A stretch of DNA of 64,000 bases from Cognatundibacterium aquatile (lineage in GTDB: Bacteria > Pseudomonadota > Gammaproteobacteria > Burkholderiales > Burkholderiaceae_D), in assembly GCF_014699135.1 (NCBI RefSeq), contig NZ_JACOFT010000004.1:302979-366978 (forward strand), read 5' to 3'. The position numbers were made by a program, and so were the translations under genes. The notes beneath the pieces were generated by a model that did no database searches, was not told the DNA's origin, and saw nothing but the letters and a program-made list of their open reading frames with translations. Shown here piece after piece: positions 52,669 to 61,070 of the stretch (its first letter is position 1; every line of letters begins with the position of its first letter).

Positions 52669-54108
52669 TTAATAGTCGCCAAATGAACGACGTGCGCCAC
52701 CTTCGCTGGAACGATTGCCTTTATAGCCGCCGCTGCCTTCTTTACGTGGCGCAGCGCCTGTGCCTGCACCAGCTGGTTTGCTGAATGAGCGTTGACCTGG
52801 TTTGTTGTTACCAAAGCCGCCACCGCCTGGTTTGCGGTTGTCGCCCGGTTTCCAGCCACCTGGTTTGCGCGCGGCAGAGCGCGGTGCAGATGCTGTTTTC
52901 TTCGGTTCAAAACCTTCGATTACATCGACCGGGATCAATTGTTTGGTAAAGCGCTCGATGCGTTTGACATGCATACCTTCTGCGTGATTGACCAGCGATA
53001 CTGCCAGACCTTTACGGCCTGCGCGACCAGTACGGCCAATGCGGTGTACGTAATCTTCAGGAAATTTAGGTAAGTCGTAATTGAATACGTGGGTGATGCC
53101 TGGTACGTCGATACCACGGGCAGCAACATCAGTTGCGACCAATACGCGGATCTGACCACGACGCAAACCGTCCAGTGTGCGGTTACGCGCGCCCTGATGC
53201 ATGTCGCCATGCAGTGCAGCAGCGGCAAAGCCAGCGATATTGAGGCGATCTGCAATCGTATCTGCATCACGTTTAGTCGCAGTAAATACTACGGCCTGAT
53301 CCATGGATTCGTCGCGCAACAAATGGTCGAGCATACGATTTTTATGGGACAGATCATCCACGAAGTGAACTTTTTGCTGGATGTTTTCATGTTTGCTGGC
53401 AGAGCCTGCAATCTGAATCACCATAGGATCTGTCGTGATGCGTTTTGCCATGTTGCCGACAACGCCATCAAGCGTCGCAGAGAACAGCATGGTTTGACGT
53501 GTGGCTGGTGTCGCGGCAACGATTTTTTCGATGTCATCAATGAAGCCCATGTCCAGCATACGATCTGCTTCATCGAGTACCAGCATTTGCAATTCAGAGA
53601 AGTCGATTTTGCCGGAATCCATATGGTCGATCAGACGACCTGGAGTCGCGACCAGAATTTCAGGATTGCGCGACAACAACTGCATCTGTTTTGGGTAAGG
53701 CATACCACCCAGAATCGATACGGCTTTGATACGGCGTGAATAGGCGCTGTATTTGTCAGTTGCGGTTGTGACTTGCAACGCGAGTTCGCGTGTTGGAGTC
53801 AATACCAGCATTTTTGGTTTTGCTGCGACGAAACGAGGACGGTCGCCACGTGAGCGGGCGGATTGACGTTCCTGATTTGGTGTTTTGCTGTTGTCGTAAG
53901 TAACAACTTCAGCGGAAATTAATTTATGCAAGGCTGGCAGCATGAATGCCGCAGTTTTGCCGGAGCCGGTCTGGGAAGAGACCATCAGGTCACGTCCATT
54001 GATCGCTGCGGGAACGGCTTGTTCCTGTACTGGTGTTGGCTTGGTATAGCCGGAATCTGTCAGGGCGCGGATCAGGTTGGCGTGGAGGCCTAGTGCTTCA
54101 AAACTCAT
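52669..54108 (-). CDS. DEAD-box RNA helicase (RhlE-like)
   Basis: ATP-dependent RNA helicase of 479 residues from the ATG at 54108 (MSFEALGLHANLIRALTD); the frame runs on to 54225 without family character. Motifs in order: Q motif YTKPTPVQEQAVP, I SQTGSGKTAAF, Ia PTRELALQV, Ib TPGRLIDH, II DEAD in LVLDEADRMLDMGF, III SATL, V TDVAARGIDVPG, VI HRIGRTGRAG. The C-terminal 90 residues are a Gly/Arg/Asn-rich, RNA-binding tail. An untranslated lead of up to 350 bases separates it from the gene upstream, a trait of cold-regulated helicases (inference). Confidence 0.93.
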   Translation of the reverse strand: MSFEALGLHANLIRALTDSGYTKPTPVQEQAVPAAINGRDLMVSSQTGSGKTAAFMLPALHKLISAEVVTYDNSKTPNQERQSARSRGDRPRFVAAKPKMLVLTPTRELALQVTTATDKYSAYSRRIKAVSILGGMPYPKQMQLLSRNPEILVATPGRLIDHMDSGKIDFSELQMLVLDEADRMLDMGFIDDIEKIVAATPATRQTMLFSATLDGVVGNMAKRITTDPMVIQIAGSASKHENIQQKVHFVDDLSHKNRMLDHLLRDESMDQAVVFTATKRDADTIADRLNIAGFAAAALHGDMHQGARNRTLDGLRRGQIRVLVATDVAARGIDVPGITHVFNYDLPKFPEDYVHRIGRTGRAGRKGLAVSLVNHAEGMHVKRIERFTKQLIPVDVIEGFEPKKTASAPRSAARKPGGWKPGDNRKPGGGGFGNNKPGQRSFSKPAGAGTGAAPRKEGSGGYKGNRSSEGGARRSFGDY

Positions 54109-54464
54109 GGAATACTTTCGTAAAAATTTAGCGCGATGAGAAACTAACGCGCGCAAAAATGCAGCGCCAACCAAACGAAATAAACACAGAGAATCCAACA
54201 ACGGACGACAATGAGATTTCGGCACAAAAGCTTTGCGCCAGGATGATGTCTTTGGTGTAACCAGACATGCAGGGCGGGAGGGCTTTTACATGCTAACTCC
54301 GGTACGGAGATGCACAGGCTTGCGATGCTACAGTTTTCTTTACTGCGTTTTATTGCAGTGCAAAAACGAAATGATACATGATTTTACGAAAATTAGCACC
54401 AGTTTTTAACAATTGCAGCGACCTGTCTTAGCTGAACGGGCAAGTTTCATCGCGTGCGGGCGGC
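54109..54464 (-). other. Non-coding region upstream of the helicase gene
   Basis: No gene can be supported in these 356 bases. On the minus strand it would supply the end of the bcsZ transcript and the promoter and leader of the helicase. A short perfect palindrome core (TCCGTACCGGA, around 54297-54308) and a purine-rich site before 54108 are the only things I noticed. Confidence 0.4.
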
Positions 54465-55646
54465 TTATCTGACTTTTTTGCAGATCTTCTGCCAGGCCAT
54501 TTCCGCTTTTCCTTTTGCAGAAAATGCATAACGTTTTTCGCGCCAGCCGAGGGCAAATAAGGATAAGACCTGATCGTAATATGCATCGGCCTTGATGGCT
54601 TGTGCTTCCAATCGCAATTCCTGCTGTTGCAGCGCTTTACTTGCTTTGCCGGCCTGCAGGAAGGGTATCAGTGCGGCAGAAAATCCGGATGAGCCCGGGC
54701 TTTTCACTTCGCCAGTCATGATGTTGACGAATTCCGGCGGATAGCCTTTCATCTCGGTTAGTTTTGCCATTGGTGACAATGCCTTGATTAAGGTGGCGCG
54801 ATCGGGGTCGTGCTCGTTCATCATTCCCGCCCATAAGTACACCCGGATGGCGTTGTAACCGCCATCGCCTTTTTCTGCGCCGTTGATATCAGCGGTAAAT
54901 CCTTTTTCGGGATGAAACAATATCCAGTCGGCGGTATACCCTTTTGGTGACGAACCAAGAATGATCTGCATGGATGAGGCCAGCAGTTGCTTCCAGCGTG
55001 GATCTTTATCTGTGCTGCCAAACCAGCGCAAGAGTTGAATCGGCAGGTAACTGGCATTGAGCTTCCAGGACTTATCCGCTAGCGCAAATCCCGTTGGCGC
55101 GGGTAACAGCGTTAAGCCCAGTTTGGGGATGTCCGCCGTTTCTTCGTTCAGGATGCGTTGCGCAAGTAATTTTGAGAGCGCCGTGTAGCGCTTTTCATTC
55201 CAGGCATCGCCCGCCAGGCCAAGCGTGTAGGCGATCCATAAGTCGGCGTCGGATGCCGCATTTTTATCGATGATGCCCCAGGTTTCATCGGCACGTTTGC
55301 CCCATTGCCAGGCGGGTAGGTGGGCGGTCAGATCACCGTAGGCGAGATTGTTTTCTGTCCAGCGCAGGAGTGTGTCAAAACTTGCCCTGTCATTGGCGAT
55401 CAGAGCGAAGAACAGTGCATAAGCCTGGGCTTCGGAAACAGTCGGTTTGATACTGCCGCTGTGATCGATTACGCGACCATCGGCGGTGATAAATGTTTGT
55501 TTGAAATTCGACCAGGCCGGCCATGCGGAATGGCATCCGTCATTCTCTGCCCATACATGATTGCTGCTGGCAAGGCCGATCAGACAAATCATCAGGACTA
55601 TCAGTTGCTGAGTCAGTTTTGTGGGAAGCTGAAAAACGGCGCGCAT
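54465..55646 (-). CDS. GH8 endoglucanase (BcsZ-like)
   Basis: Secreted or periplasmic endo-1,4-beta-glucanase of 393 residues with a signal peptide (cleavage likely after HVWA, residue 33). The family 8 catalytic acid is Glu72 in IKPTVSEAQAYALFFALI, and the nearby Asp-rich block NAASDADLWIAYTLGLAG (about 129-146) provides the second carboxylate region. DWILFHPEKGF and GDGGYNAIRVYLWAGM are also typical of BcsZ. BcsZ normally sits in a cellulose synthase operon, but no bcsA, B or C is near. Its target glucan is therefore uncertain. Confidence 0.87.
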   Translation of the reverse strand: MRAVFQLPTKLTQQLIVLMICLIGLASSNHVWAENDGCHSAWPAWSNFKQTFITADGRVIDHSGSIKPTVSEAQAYALFFALIANDRASFDTLLRWTENNLAYGDLTAHLPAWQWGKRADETWGIIDKNAASDADLWIAYTLGLAGDAWNEKRYTALSKLLAQRILNEETADIPKLGLTLLPAPTGFALADKSWKLNASYLPIQLLRWFGSTDKDPRWKQLLASSMQIILGSSPKGYTADWILFHPEKGFTADINGAEKGDGGYNAIRVYLWAGMMNEHDPDRATLIKALSPMAKLTEMKGYPPEFVNIMTGEVKSPGSSGFSAALIPFLQAGKASKALQQQELRLEAQAIKADAYYDQVLSLFALGWREKRYAFSAKGKAEMAWQKICKKVR

Positions 55647-55783
55647 AGTATTGAGTGAATTCGTGGCGTATGACGAAGGGTGGTGCTACGTTGATTTTGT
55701 CCAAGTGTAATCGATTGCAAAACGATCACGAGATTCTTGTTGAAATTGATGGCGTACGACAATACGACAATACAACAGGCGAT

Positions 55784-55811
55784 AAAAAAGGTGCAGCCAG
55801 TGCACCTTTTT
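55784..55811 (-). terminator. Terminator after fabI
   Basis: GGTGCA (55790-55795) pairs with TGCACC (55801-55806), extended by A and T runs. The minus strand T run ends the fabI transcript 23 bases after its stop; it may also work on the plus strand. Confidence 0.88.
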
Positions 55812-55833
55812 AAATGCCAGTATGTAGCGCTTC

Positions 55834-56628
55834 TTAATGGTTGTAAGAATCGGCATTCAGACCCATCACATGCGAGAAGCCACCGTCAACATAAGTGATT
55901 TCGCCGGTGATGCCGTTGGCCAGATTCGACAACAGGAATGCTGCGGTATTGCCGACATCTTCGATAGTCACATTGCGACGCAGTGGTGCATGGTCAGCCA
56001 CGAAGCCCAGCAGCTTACCGAAGTCTTTGATGCCAGATGCTGCCAGTGTTTTGATCGGACCAGCAGAAATACCATTGACGCGTATGCCTTTTTTGCCGAG
56101 GTCTTCTGCGAGGTAACGTACAGATGCTTCCAGCGATGCTTTGGCCAGACCCATCGTGTTGTAATGCGGAATCGCACGAATAGCGCCGAGGTAAGACAGC
56201 GTCAGCAAGGCAGAATCTTCGCGCAACAGAGGCAGGGCCGCTTTCGCCATAGCCGGGAAACTGTAGGCAGAGATGTCATGCGCAATGCGGAAGGCTTCGC
56301 GTGAAAAGCCGTCGAGGAATTCACCGGCAATCGCTTCGCGCGGGGCAAAGCCGATTGCATGAACCAGACCGTCAAGACGGTCCCAATGCTGTGCCAGATC
56401 TTTGAAGGTAGCGTCGATTTGTTCGTCGCTGGAGACGTCGCAATCGAAAATCAGTTTGCTGTCAAATTCTGCTGCGAATTCGGTAATTCTGTCTTTAAAA
56501 CGATCGCCGACATAGGTAAATGCGAGTTCAGCACCTTCGCGTTTGCATGCCTGTGCGATGCCGTAAGCGATAGAGCGATTCGACAGTAAGCCGGTGATCA
56601 GAATTTTTTTGCCTTGCAGAAATGCCAT
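55834..56628 (-). CDS. fabI: Enoyl-ACP reductase FabI (NADH)
   Basis: Last reduction step of each fatty acid elongation cycle; target of triclosan-type inhibitors. The 264-residue enzyme starts at 56628, where GGAG precedes the ATG by seven bases; the frame extends to 56721. The variant nucleotide-binding motif is [22 protein letters not shown], the catalytic Tyr and Lys are in [24 protein letters not shown] with an upstream Tyr in LTLSYLGA, and [13 protein letters not shown] is the substrate loop. The leader can form a long hairpin. Confidence 0.96.
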   Translation of the reverse strand: MAFLQGKKILITGLLSNRSIAYGIAQACKREGAELAFTYVGDRFKDRITEFAAEFDSKLIFDCDVSSDEQIDATFKDLAQHWDRLDGLVHAIGFAPREAIAGEFLDGFSREAFRIAHDISAYSFPAMAKAALPLLREDSALLTLSYLGAIRAIPHYNTMGLAKASLEASVRYLAEDLGKKGIRVNGISAGPIKTLAASGIKDFGKLLGFVADHAPLRRNVTIEDVGNTAAFLLSNLANGITGEITYVDGGFSHVMGLNADSYNH

Positions 56629-56645
56629 GTTGACTCCAGGTATTG

Positions 56646-56705
56646 TCGTAATGCGGATGCGGCTGTTAGCCGAAAATGCCTTGAAAGGCCGCATCAATAT
56701 TACGA
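56646..56705 (-). promoter_or_regulatory. Long hairpin in the fabI leader
   Basis: Two stacked helices are seen: TCGTAAT (56646-56652) with ATTACGA (56699-56705), and GATGCGGC (56656-56663) with GCCGCATC (56688-56695). The enclosed bases can also form two small hairpins (CGGCT/AGCCG and GCCTT/AAGGC). It ends about 17 bases before the start codon, so on the fabI mRNA it would sit beside the ribosome-binding site. Confidence 0.5.
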
Positions 56706-57215
56706 TGTGGTTTTCGGTCATTTTTAAAAGCCTGTTTTACTTTCAAGCAGGTTTTTAAAAATTTTCCTTTACTGATTACTTTCACCAGCTTCTTATTAAG
56801 CCGGTTTTCGTTGCTTTCCGGGTAGCGGGGGGCAACAACAGGTCGGAATTGTAGATGCTTCGCGCAAATCGGGCAAATACTAACTTTCAATCAAATGATG
56901 GCAGTTGGACGATCAGTCGGAGACAAGTGCAAGCCCGGATGTTTTAATGCTGCACCGGCGGGCGGCCTTTGTTTCTGATCGCGATCACAACATCCCGTAT
57001 CCATGCTTCTTTATTGCGAAAGACTGGCTTAACTTCGCCTAACATGCATACCTTGATTTCGTTTTTCACAGCTGATGTGCACAGAAAAATAAGCGTGATC
57101 AACTGGTATTTTTACTCTAAATATACTCCCCCCAGTATATTTTTAATGCCCAATGTTTATTCGGACTATTCAGCTGTTTTTAAGCATACTCCCCGAAAAA
57201 GATTATTTGCAGAGG
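56706..57215. other. Non-coding region between fabI and yej-like operon
   Basis: About 500 bases without a supportable gene. It holds a terminator-like stem near 56727-56757 (CCTG/CAGG with T run) and the CsoR-like palindrome at 57121. It most likely includes the fabI promoter; nothing else is recognisable. Confidence 0.45.
57121..57194. promoter_or_regulatory. Palindromic operator candidate related to that before fdhD
   Basis: ATATACT, six C, then AGTATAT (57121-57140) is a TACT-C6-AGTA element with dyad arms, followed by TTTTT. A half element CATACTCCCC lies at 57185-57194, about 64 bases on. Both full and half element resemble the pair at 34346-34427. It is about 490 bases upstream of fabI and has no obvious target on the plus strand. 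Confidence 0.5.
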
Positions 57216-57236
57216 GCCGGGTCAGATTCGCCCGGC
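57216..57236 (-). terminator. Hairpin after the yej-like operon
   Basis: GCCGGG (57216-57221) and CCCGGC (57231-57236) can pair over nine bases, 20 bases after the stop of the last gene. There is no T run, so termination is doubtful. Confidence 0.4.
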
Positions 57237-57256
57237 ACCATTACTCCATCGTCTGC

Positions 57257-58972
57257 TCAGATGCCGCCGTTAACATGCGCTGCTTGCAACCCGCGCGGTA
57301 TCGCTTGCAACAGAGTTTGGGTATAAGGTTGTTGCGGATGCAGATAAAGCTCATCCGAATTCGCCAGTTCCACCACTTTGCCTTTATTCATTACCATGAC
57401 CTGATCGGCGATGTATTTAACGACCGCCAGATCATGCGAGATGAAGATATAAGATAAGCCGAATTCTTCCTGCAAATCCTGCAGCAGATTCAGCACTTGT
57501 GCCTGCACCGAGACATCGAGGGCTGATACCGATTCGTCGCAGATCAGCACTTCCGGTTTCATTGTCAGGCAGCGCGCAATCGCAATCCGCTGGCGCTGGC
57601 CGCCGGAAAACTCATGCGGATAGCGGTGAAAGGCCGCAGCAGGTAAGCCGACCTTATCGAGTAACTGCATTGCCATCGCCACTCTTTCATTATTGCTGGC
57701 ACCGATCTGGTGTATCAGCATAGGCTCCATCAGGATCTGGCCGATGGTGAAACGTGGATTGAGTGATGCGTAAGGATTCTGGAAGATGATCTGGATCCGG
57801 CGCTTGTACGGTAAAAACGCTTTGTCCGACATCGACAAAATATCTTTGCCGTCAAAGATAGCTTGTCCGCTGGTGGCCTGATGCAGGCGCATCAGCGTTA
57901 AGCCCACCGTGGTTTTACCCGAGCCGGATTCGCCGACCACGCCCAGCGTTTTGCCACGGGCGAGTTTGAAGGAAACATTCTCGACCGCTTTGAATTCTTT
58001 TTTGCCGAAGAAGCCATCGCGTGTAAAAAAGCTTTTCCCCAGATTATTGACTTCGAGGATGATTTCTTCATCGCCGCGAATGCCGCGCTGTCTTTCATTC
58101 TGCGCGGGCAGGGCACCTTGATGATGAATGAAATCGGCGATAACGGGCAAGCGCCACGGGCGGGTATCAAGCGACGGGCGGCAATGCAGCAGCGCCTGCG
58201 TGTAAGTGTCTTTCGGCTGCTCGAAAATCTGTTGCACAGTTCCGGCCTCGCGGATGACGCCATGCTGCATGACGATGACGTGATCGGCAATTTCACCGAC
58301 CAGTGCCAGGTCGTGAGTAATAAACAGCACCGACATTTTGTGTTTCACGCGCAGGGCATCAATCAGATCGATGATTTGCTTTTGTATCGTCACATCCAGC
58401 GCGGTGGTCGGTTCATCGGCGATCAGTAATTTAGGCTCGCAGGCAATCGCCATTGCGATCATCACGCGTTGTTGCTGACCGCCCGACATCTGGCTGGGAT
58501 ACGCATCCACTTTGGAGTGCGGGTCTGGAATGCCGACTTCTTCCAGCAGTGCAATCGCTCTGGCACGCGCCTGCTTGGCATTCATGCCCATGTGCAGGCG
58601 CAGGACTTCGGCGATCTGAAAGCCGACCGTGAAGACCGGATTCAGGGACGTCATCGGCTCCTGAAAAATCATGGAGATATCTTTGCCGCACAGCTCGCGC
58701 CGTTGTTCTGTGCTGAGTTCCAGCAGGCTGCGGCCTTCAAACAGAATTTTGCTGTCAGAAGCAATGCTGGACGTGTCCGGTGGCAGCAAGCCCATTACGG
58801 CCAGTGAGCTGACCGATTTGCCGCTGCCCGATTCGCCCACCAATGCGACTGTAGCGTTATGCGGAATCGTGAAGGACACGCCTTTAACGGTTTCTACACT
58901 GTCTTTTTTATTGATGCGAAAAGAAACGCGTAAATTCTCGACCTGAAGTAATGGCGAAGTAGAGTGAGTCAT
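57257..58972 (-). CDS. Peptide ABC transporter, double ATP-binding protein (YejF-like)
   Basis: Two ATPase domains in one chain of 571 residues. Domain 1 (about 8-270): Walker A GESGSGKSVSSLAV, signature MSGGQQQRVMIAMA, Walker B LLIADEPTTALDV. Domain 2 (about 305-560): GESGSGKTTVGLTLMR, FSGGQRQRIAIARC, VLICDESVSALDV. Each ends in an oligopeptide-type C-terminal extension. A fused DppD-DppF arrangement is typical of YejF. It is the last gene of a four-gene unit and starts nine bases after the permease stop. Confidence 0.92.
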   Translation of the reverse strand: MTHSTSPLLQVENLRVSFRINKKDSVETVKGVSFTIPHNATVALVGESGSGKSVSSLAVMGLLPPDTSSIASDSKILFEGRSLLELSTEQRRELCGKDISMIFQEPMTSLNPVFTVGFQIAEVLRLHMGMNAKQARARAIALLEEVGIPDPHSKVDAYPSQMSGGQQQRVMIAMAIACEPKLLIADEPTTALDVTIQKQIIDLIDALRVKHKMSVLFITHDLALVGEIADHVIVMQHGVIREAGTVQQIFEQPKDTYTQALLHCRPSLDTRPWRLPVIADFIHHQGALPAQNERQRGIRGDEEIILEVNNLGKSFFTRDGFFGKKEFKAVENVSFKLARGKTLGVVGESGSGKTTVGLTLMRLHQATSGQAIFDGKDILSMSDKAFLPYKRRIQIIFQNPYASLNPRFTIGQILMEPMLIHQIGASNNERVAMAMQLLDKVGLPAAAFHRYPHEFSGGQRQRIAIARCLTMKPEVLICDESVSALDVSVQAQVLNLLQDLQEEFGLSYIFISHDLAVVKYIADQVMVMNKGKVVELANSDELYLHPQQPYTQTLLQAIPRGLQAAHVNGGI

Positions 58973-58981
58973 CGTGTTTCC

Positions 58982-60085
58982 TTATTTCAGCTTAGGATCA
59001 AGGGCATCGCGCAGGGCATCGGTGAACATAGAAAATGCCGTCACCAGCACCGCCATCGCGGTGGTCGCCGCTACCAGTTGCCACCATTTGCCGAGGATCA
59101 GTTCATTCTGGGCTTCATTGAGCATGCTGCCCCACGACACGGTGCCGACAGGAACGCCGAAGCCGAGAAAGCTCAGTATCACTTCTGATTTGATGAAACC
59201 GACCACCAGTATCGATACTTGTACCAGCGCAACGTGGCTGACATTCGGGAAAATATGGATGAACATTTTACGGAAATGGGTTGCGCCGATGGCATCGGCG
59301 GCCCAAACATATTCACGTGCTTTGTGCTTCATGTATTCGGCACGCATCAGTCGGAAAGGGCCAGTCCAGCCGGTGAAAGCCAGAATCAGGATGATGGTGG
59401 AAACGCCTTTTTGCTGCAAAACGGCTGCAACCGAAAGTACCAGCAGCAAGTAAGGGATAGACGTGAAAATGCTGTAAAACCAGTTAAAGAAATCATCGGT
59501 GCGACCGCCGAAATAACCGGCAAATGCGCCGAATAAAGTGCCCAGTAATGTTGCCAGTACTGCGGCAACCAGACCTACCACAATCGAGGTTTCTGCGCCT
59601 TTAATCGTTTTCTTGATAATGTCATGCCCCCATTTGTCGGCACCAAAAGGGAGGGTGCTTGCACGTTCTGCGACGATGGCTTTGCCAGACTTGGCCAGTG
59701 CGGTATTGATGTCGGCCATCTCTTTTGCCAGCGGATCACTGATGCCATAAAAATCCAGTGACTCAGTTTGGCCGGAAGTCTTCTGACGCAATTCGCGCAA
59801 GACATCTTTCAAAGGATCGAGCGGATTTTCTGCTGTGTTTGCCTGAGCTGACTGAGCAGCATCCATTTTTTCTGGTGGCGCATCCGCGCCGATAAAGTGT
59901 GGCGGTGCGTAACTGACGCCTGTTTCCTGCTCCCAGTCGGCGGCAATCATGCCGCTGGCTGACAAAATGAGCATCAGCAAAAATGCCGTGACGATGGCCA
60001 GTGAAACCATGGCAATTTTGTCGGCACGCAAGCGACGCCATGCGAGTGTCCATAATCCCGGTGATGTGTGTGGTTGCATAGTCAT
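58982..60085 (-). CDS. Peptide ABC transporter permease (YejE-like)
   Basis: Inner-membrane permease of 367 residues with six hydrophobic segments. The long periplasmic stretch after the first helix (about 50-165, with FGADKWGHDIIKKTIKGAETSIVVGLVAAVLATLLG at its end) is typical of the DppC/YejE class. The EAA-like loop is VWAADAIGATHFRKMFIHIFPNVSHVALVQ. Start ATG at 60085 or 60079. It is 12 bases from the upstream permease gene. Confidence 0.9.
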   Translation of the reverse strand: MTMQPHTSPGLWTLAWRRLRADKIAMVSLAIVTAFLLMLILSASGMIAADWEQETGVSYAPPHFIGADAPPEKMDAAQSAQANTAENPLDPLKDVLRELRQKTSGQTESLDFYGISDPLAKEMADINTALAKSGKAIVAERASTLPFGADKWGHDIIKKTIKGAETSIVVGLVAAVLATLLGTLFGAFAGYFGGRTDDFFNWFYSIFTSIPYLLLVLSVAAVLQQKGVSTIILILAFTGWTGPFRLMRAEYMKHKAREYVWAADAIGATHFRKMFIHIFPNVSHVALVQVSILVVGFIKSEVILSFLGFGVPVGTVSWGSMLNEAQNELILGKWWQLVAATTAMAVLVTAFSMFTDALRDALDPKLK

Positions 60086-60097
60086 GATGTGCGATCC

Positions 60098-61036
60098 TTA
60101 TTTCAACTGCACGCGTGGATCAACCGCCTGGTACAGCAGATCAGTCAGTAAGTTAAATATCATGGTGGCTGCGGCGACATAAACCGTAATTGCTTTGATG
60201 ACGGGAAAGTCGCTGCGTTCGACTGCGAGTATCACTTCCCGGCCGATGCCAGGAATCGAGAAAAAGCGTTCAATCAAAAACGCACCGATCAGCAGGGCAG
60301 GTAAGTTCGACATCACATGGGTGATGATGGGTATGGAGGCATTGCGCAGCACGTGTACCCATTTCACACGCCGTTCTGGCACGCCCTTGGCACGTGCGGT
60401 ACGTACATAATCCTGATTCACTTCGTCGAGAACAAAACTGCGGAATAAGCGCAGATTCGGTGCGACACCAACCGCCAGTGCAATCAGAATCGGCAGGGCG
60501 GAGTATTTGAATAAATTTTCGCTGAAGCTGTTGCCCCATCCTTGTACCGGAAACAGGCTTAACTGATACGCGAAGAAGTACTGGCCGACGATGATGTACA
60601 CCAGAATGCTGATGGACATACCTACCGTGCACGCGATCATGACTGTACGGTCAGTCAGCGAGCCGCGTTTAAATGCAATGGCCAGCGCGAGCGCAATGGC
60701 GATCAGTGTTTCTAAGATCGTCAGTGGAATCAGCACCGTCAATGAAGGACCGAGACGGCTGCCGATAATCGACGATACCGCCTCACCGGTACTCCAGCTA
60801 TTGCCGAAATTAAAGGTCAGAATTTGCTTGATAAAAATCCAAAGCTGAACATAGTAAGGTTGGTCTATGCCCAGTTGGGTGCGGATGTTCGCGATTTGTT
60901 CGACGTTAGACATTTTGCCTGCCAGAAGGTAGGCCGGGTCGCCGCCGACCCAGTTAAACAGGAAAAATACCAGCAGGATCACACCCAGCATGGTGGGTGC
61001 CATTTGCCACAAACGGCGCAGAATATAAGCGGTCAT
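60098..61036 (-). CDS. Peptide ABC transporter permease (YejB-like)
   Basis: Partner permease of 312 residues from the ATG at 61036 (MTAYILRRLWQMAPTMLGVILLVFFLFNWVGGDPA, the classic DppB-type start); the frame runs upstream to 61111 into the binding-protein gene. Six helices are visible, and the EAA loop is DYVRTARAKGVPERRVKWVHVLRNASIPIITHV. It starts 34 bases after the binding-protein stop. Confidence 0.92.
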   Translation of the reverse strand: MTAYILRRLWQMAPTMLGVILLVFFLFNWVGGDPAYLLAGKMSNVEQIANIRTQLGIDQPYYVQLWIFIKQILTFNFGNSWSTGEAVSSIIGSRLGPSLTVLIPLTILETLIAIALALAIAFKRGSLTDRTVMIACTVGMSISILVYIIVGQYFFAYQLSLFPVQGWGNSFSENLFKYSALPILIALAVGVAPNLRLFRSFVLDEVNQDYVRTARAKGVPERRVKWVHVLRNASIPIITHVMSNLPALLIGAFLIERFFSIPGIGREVILAVERSDFPVIKAITVYVAAATMIFNLLTDLLYQAVDPRVQLK

Positions 61037-61070
61037 GAGATGTCCCGGAAAAACGGATAAAGGTGATGCA

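Noticed and set aside
56969..57457. 162-codon plus-strand open frame over the end of the ABC ATPase
   Set aside because: Half of it is antisense to a clear ATPase gene and the rest covers the palindrome region; the translation looks random.
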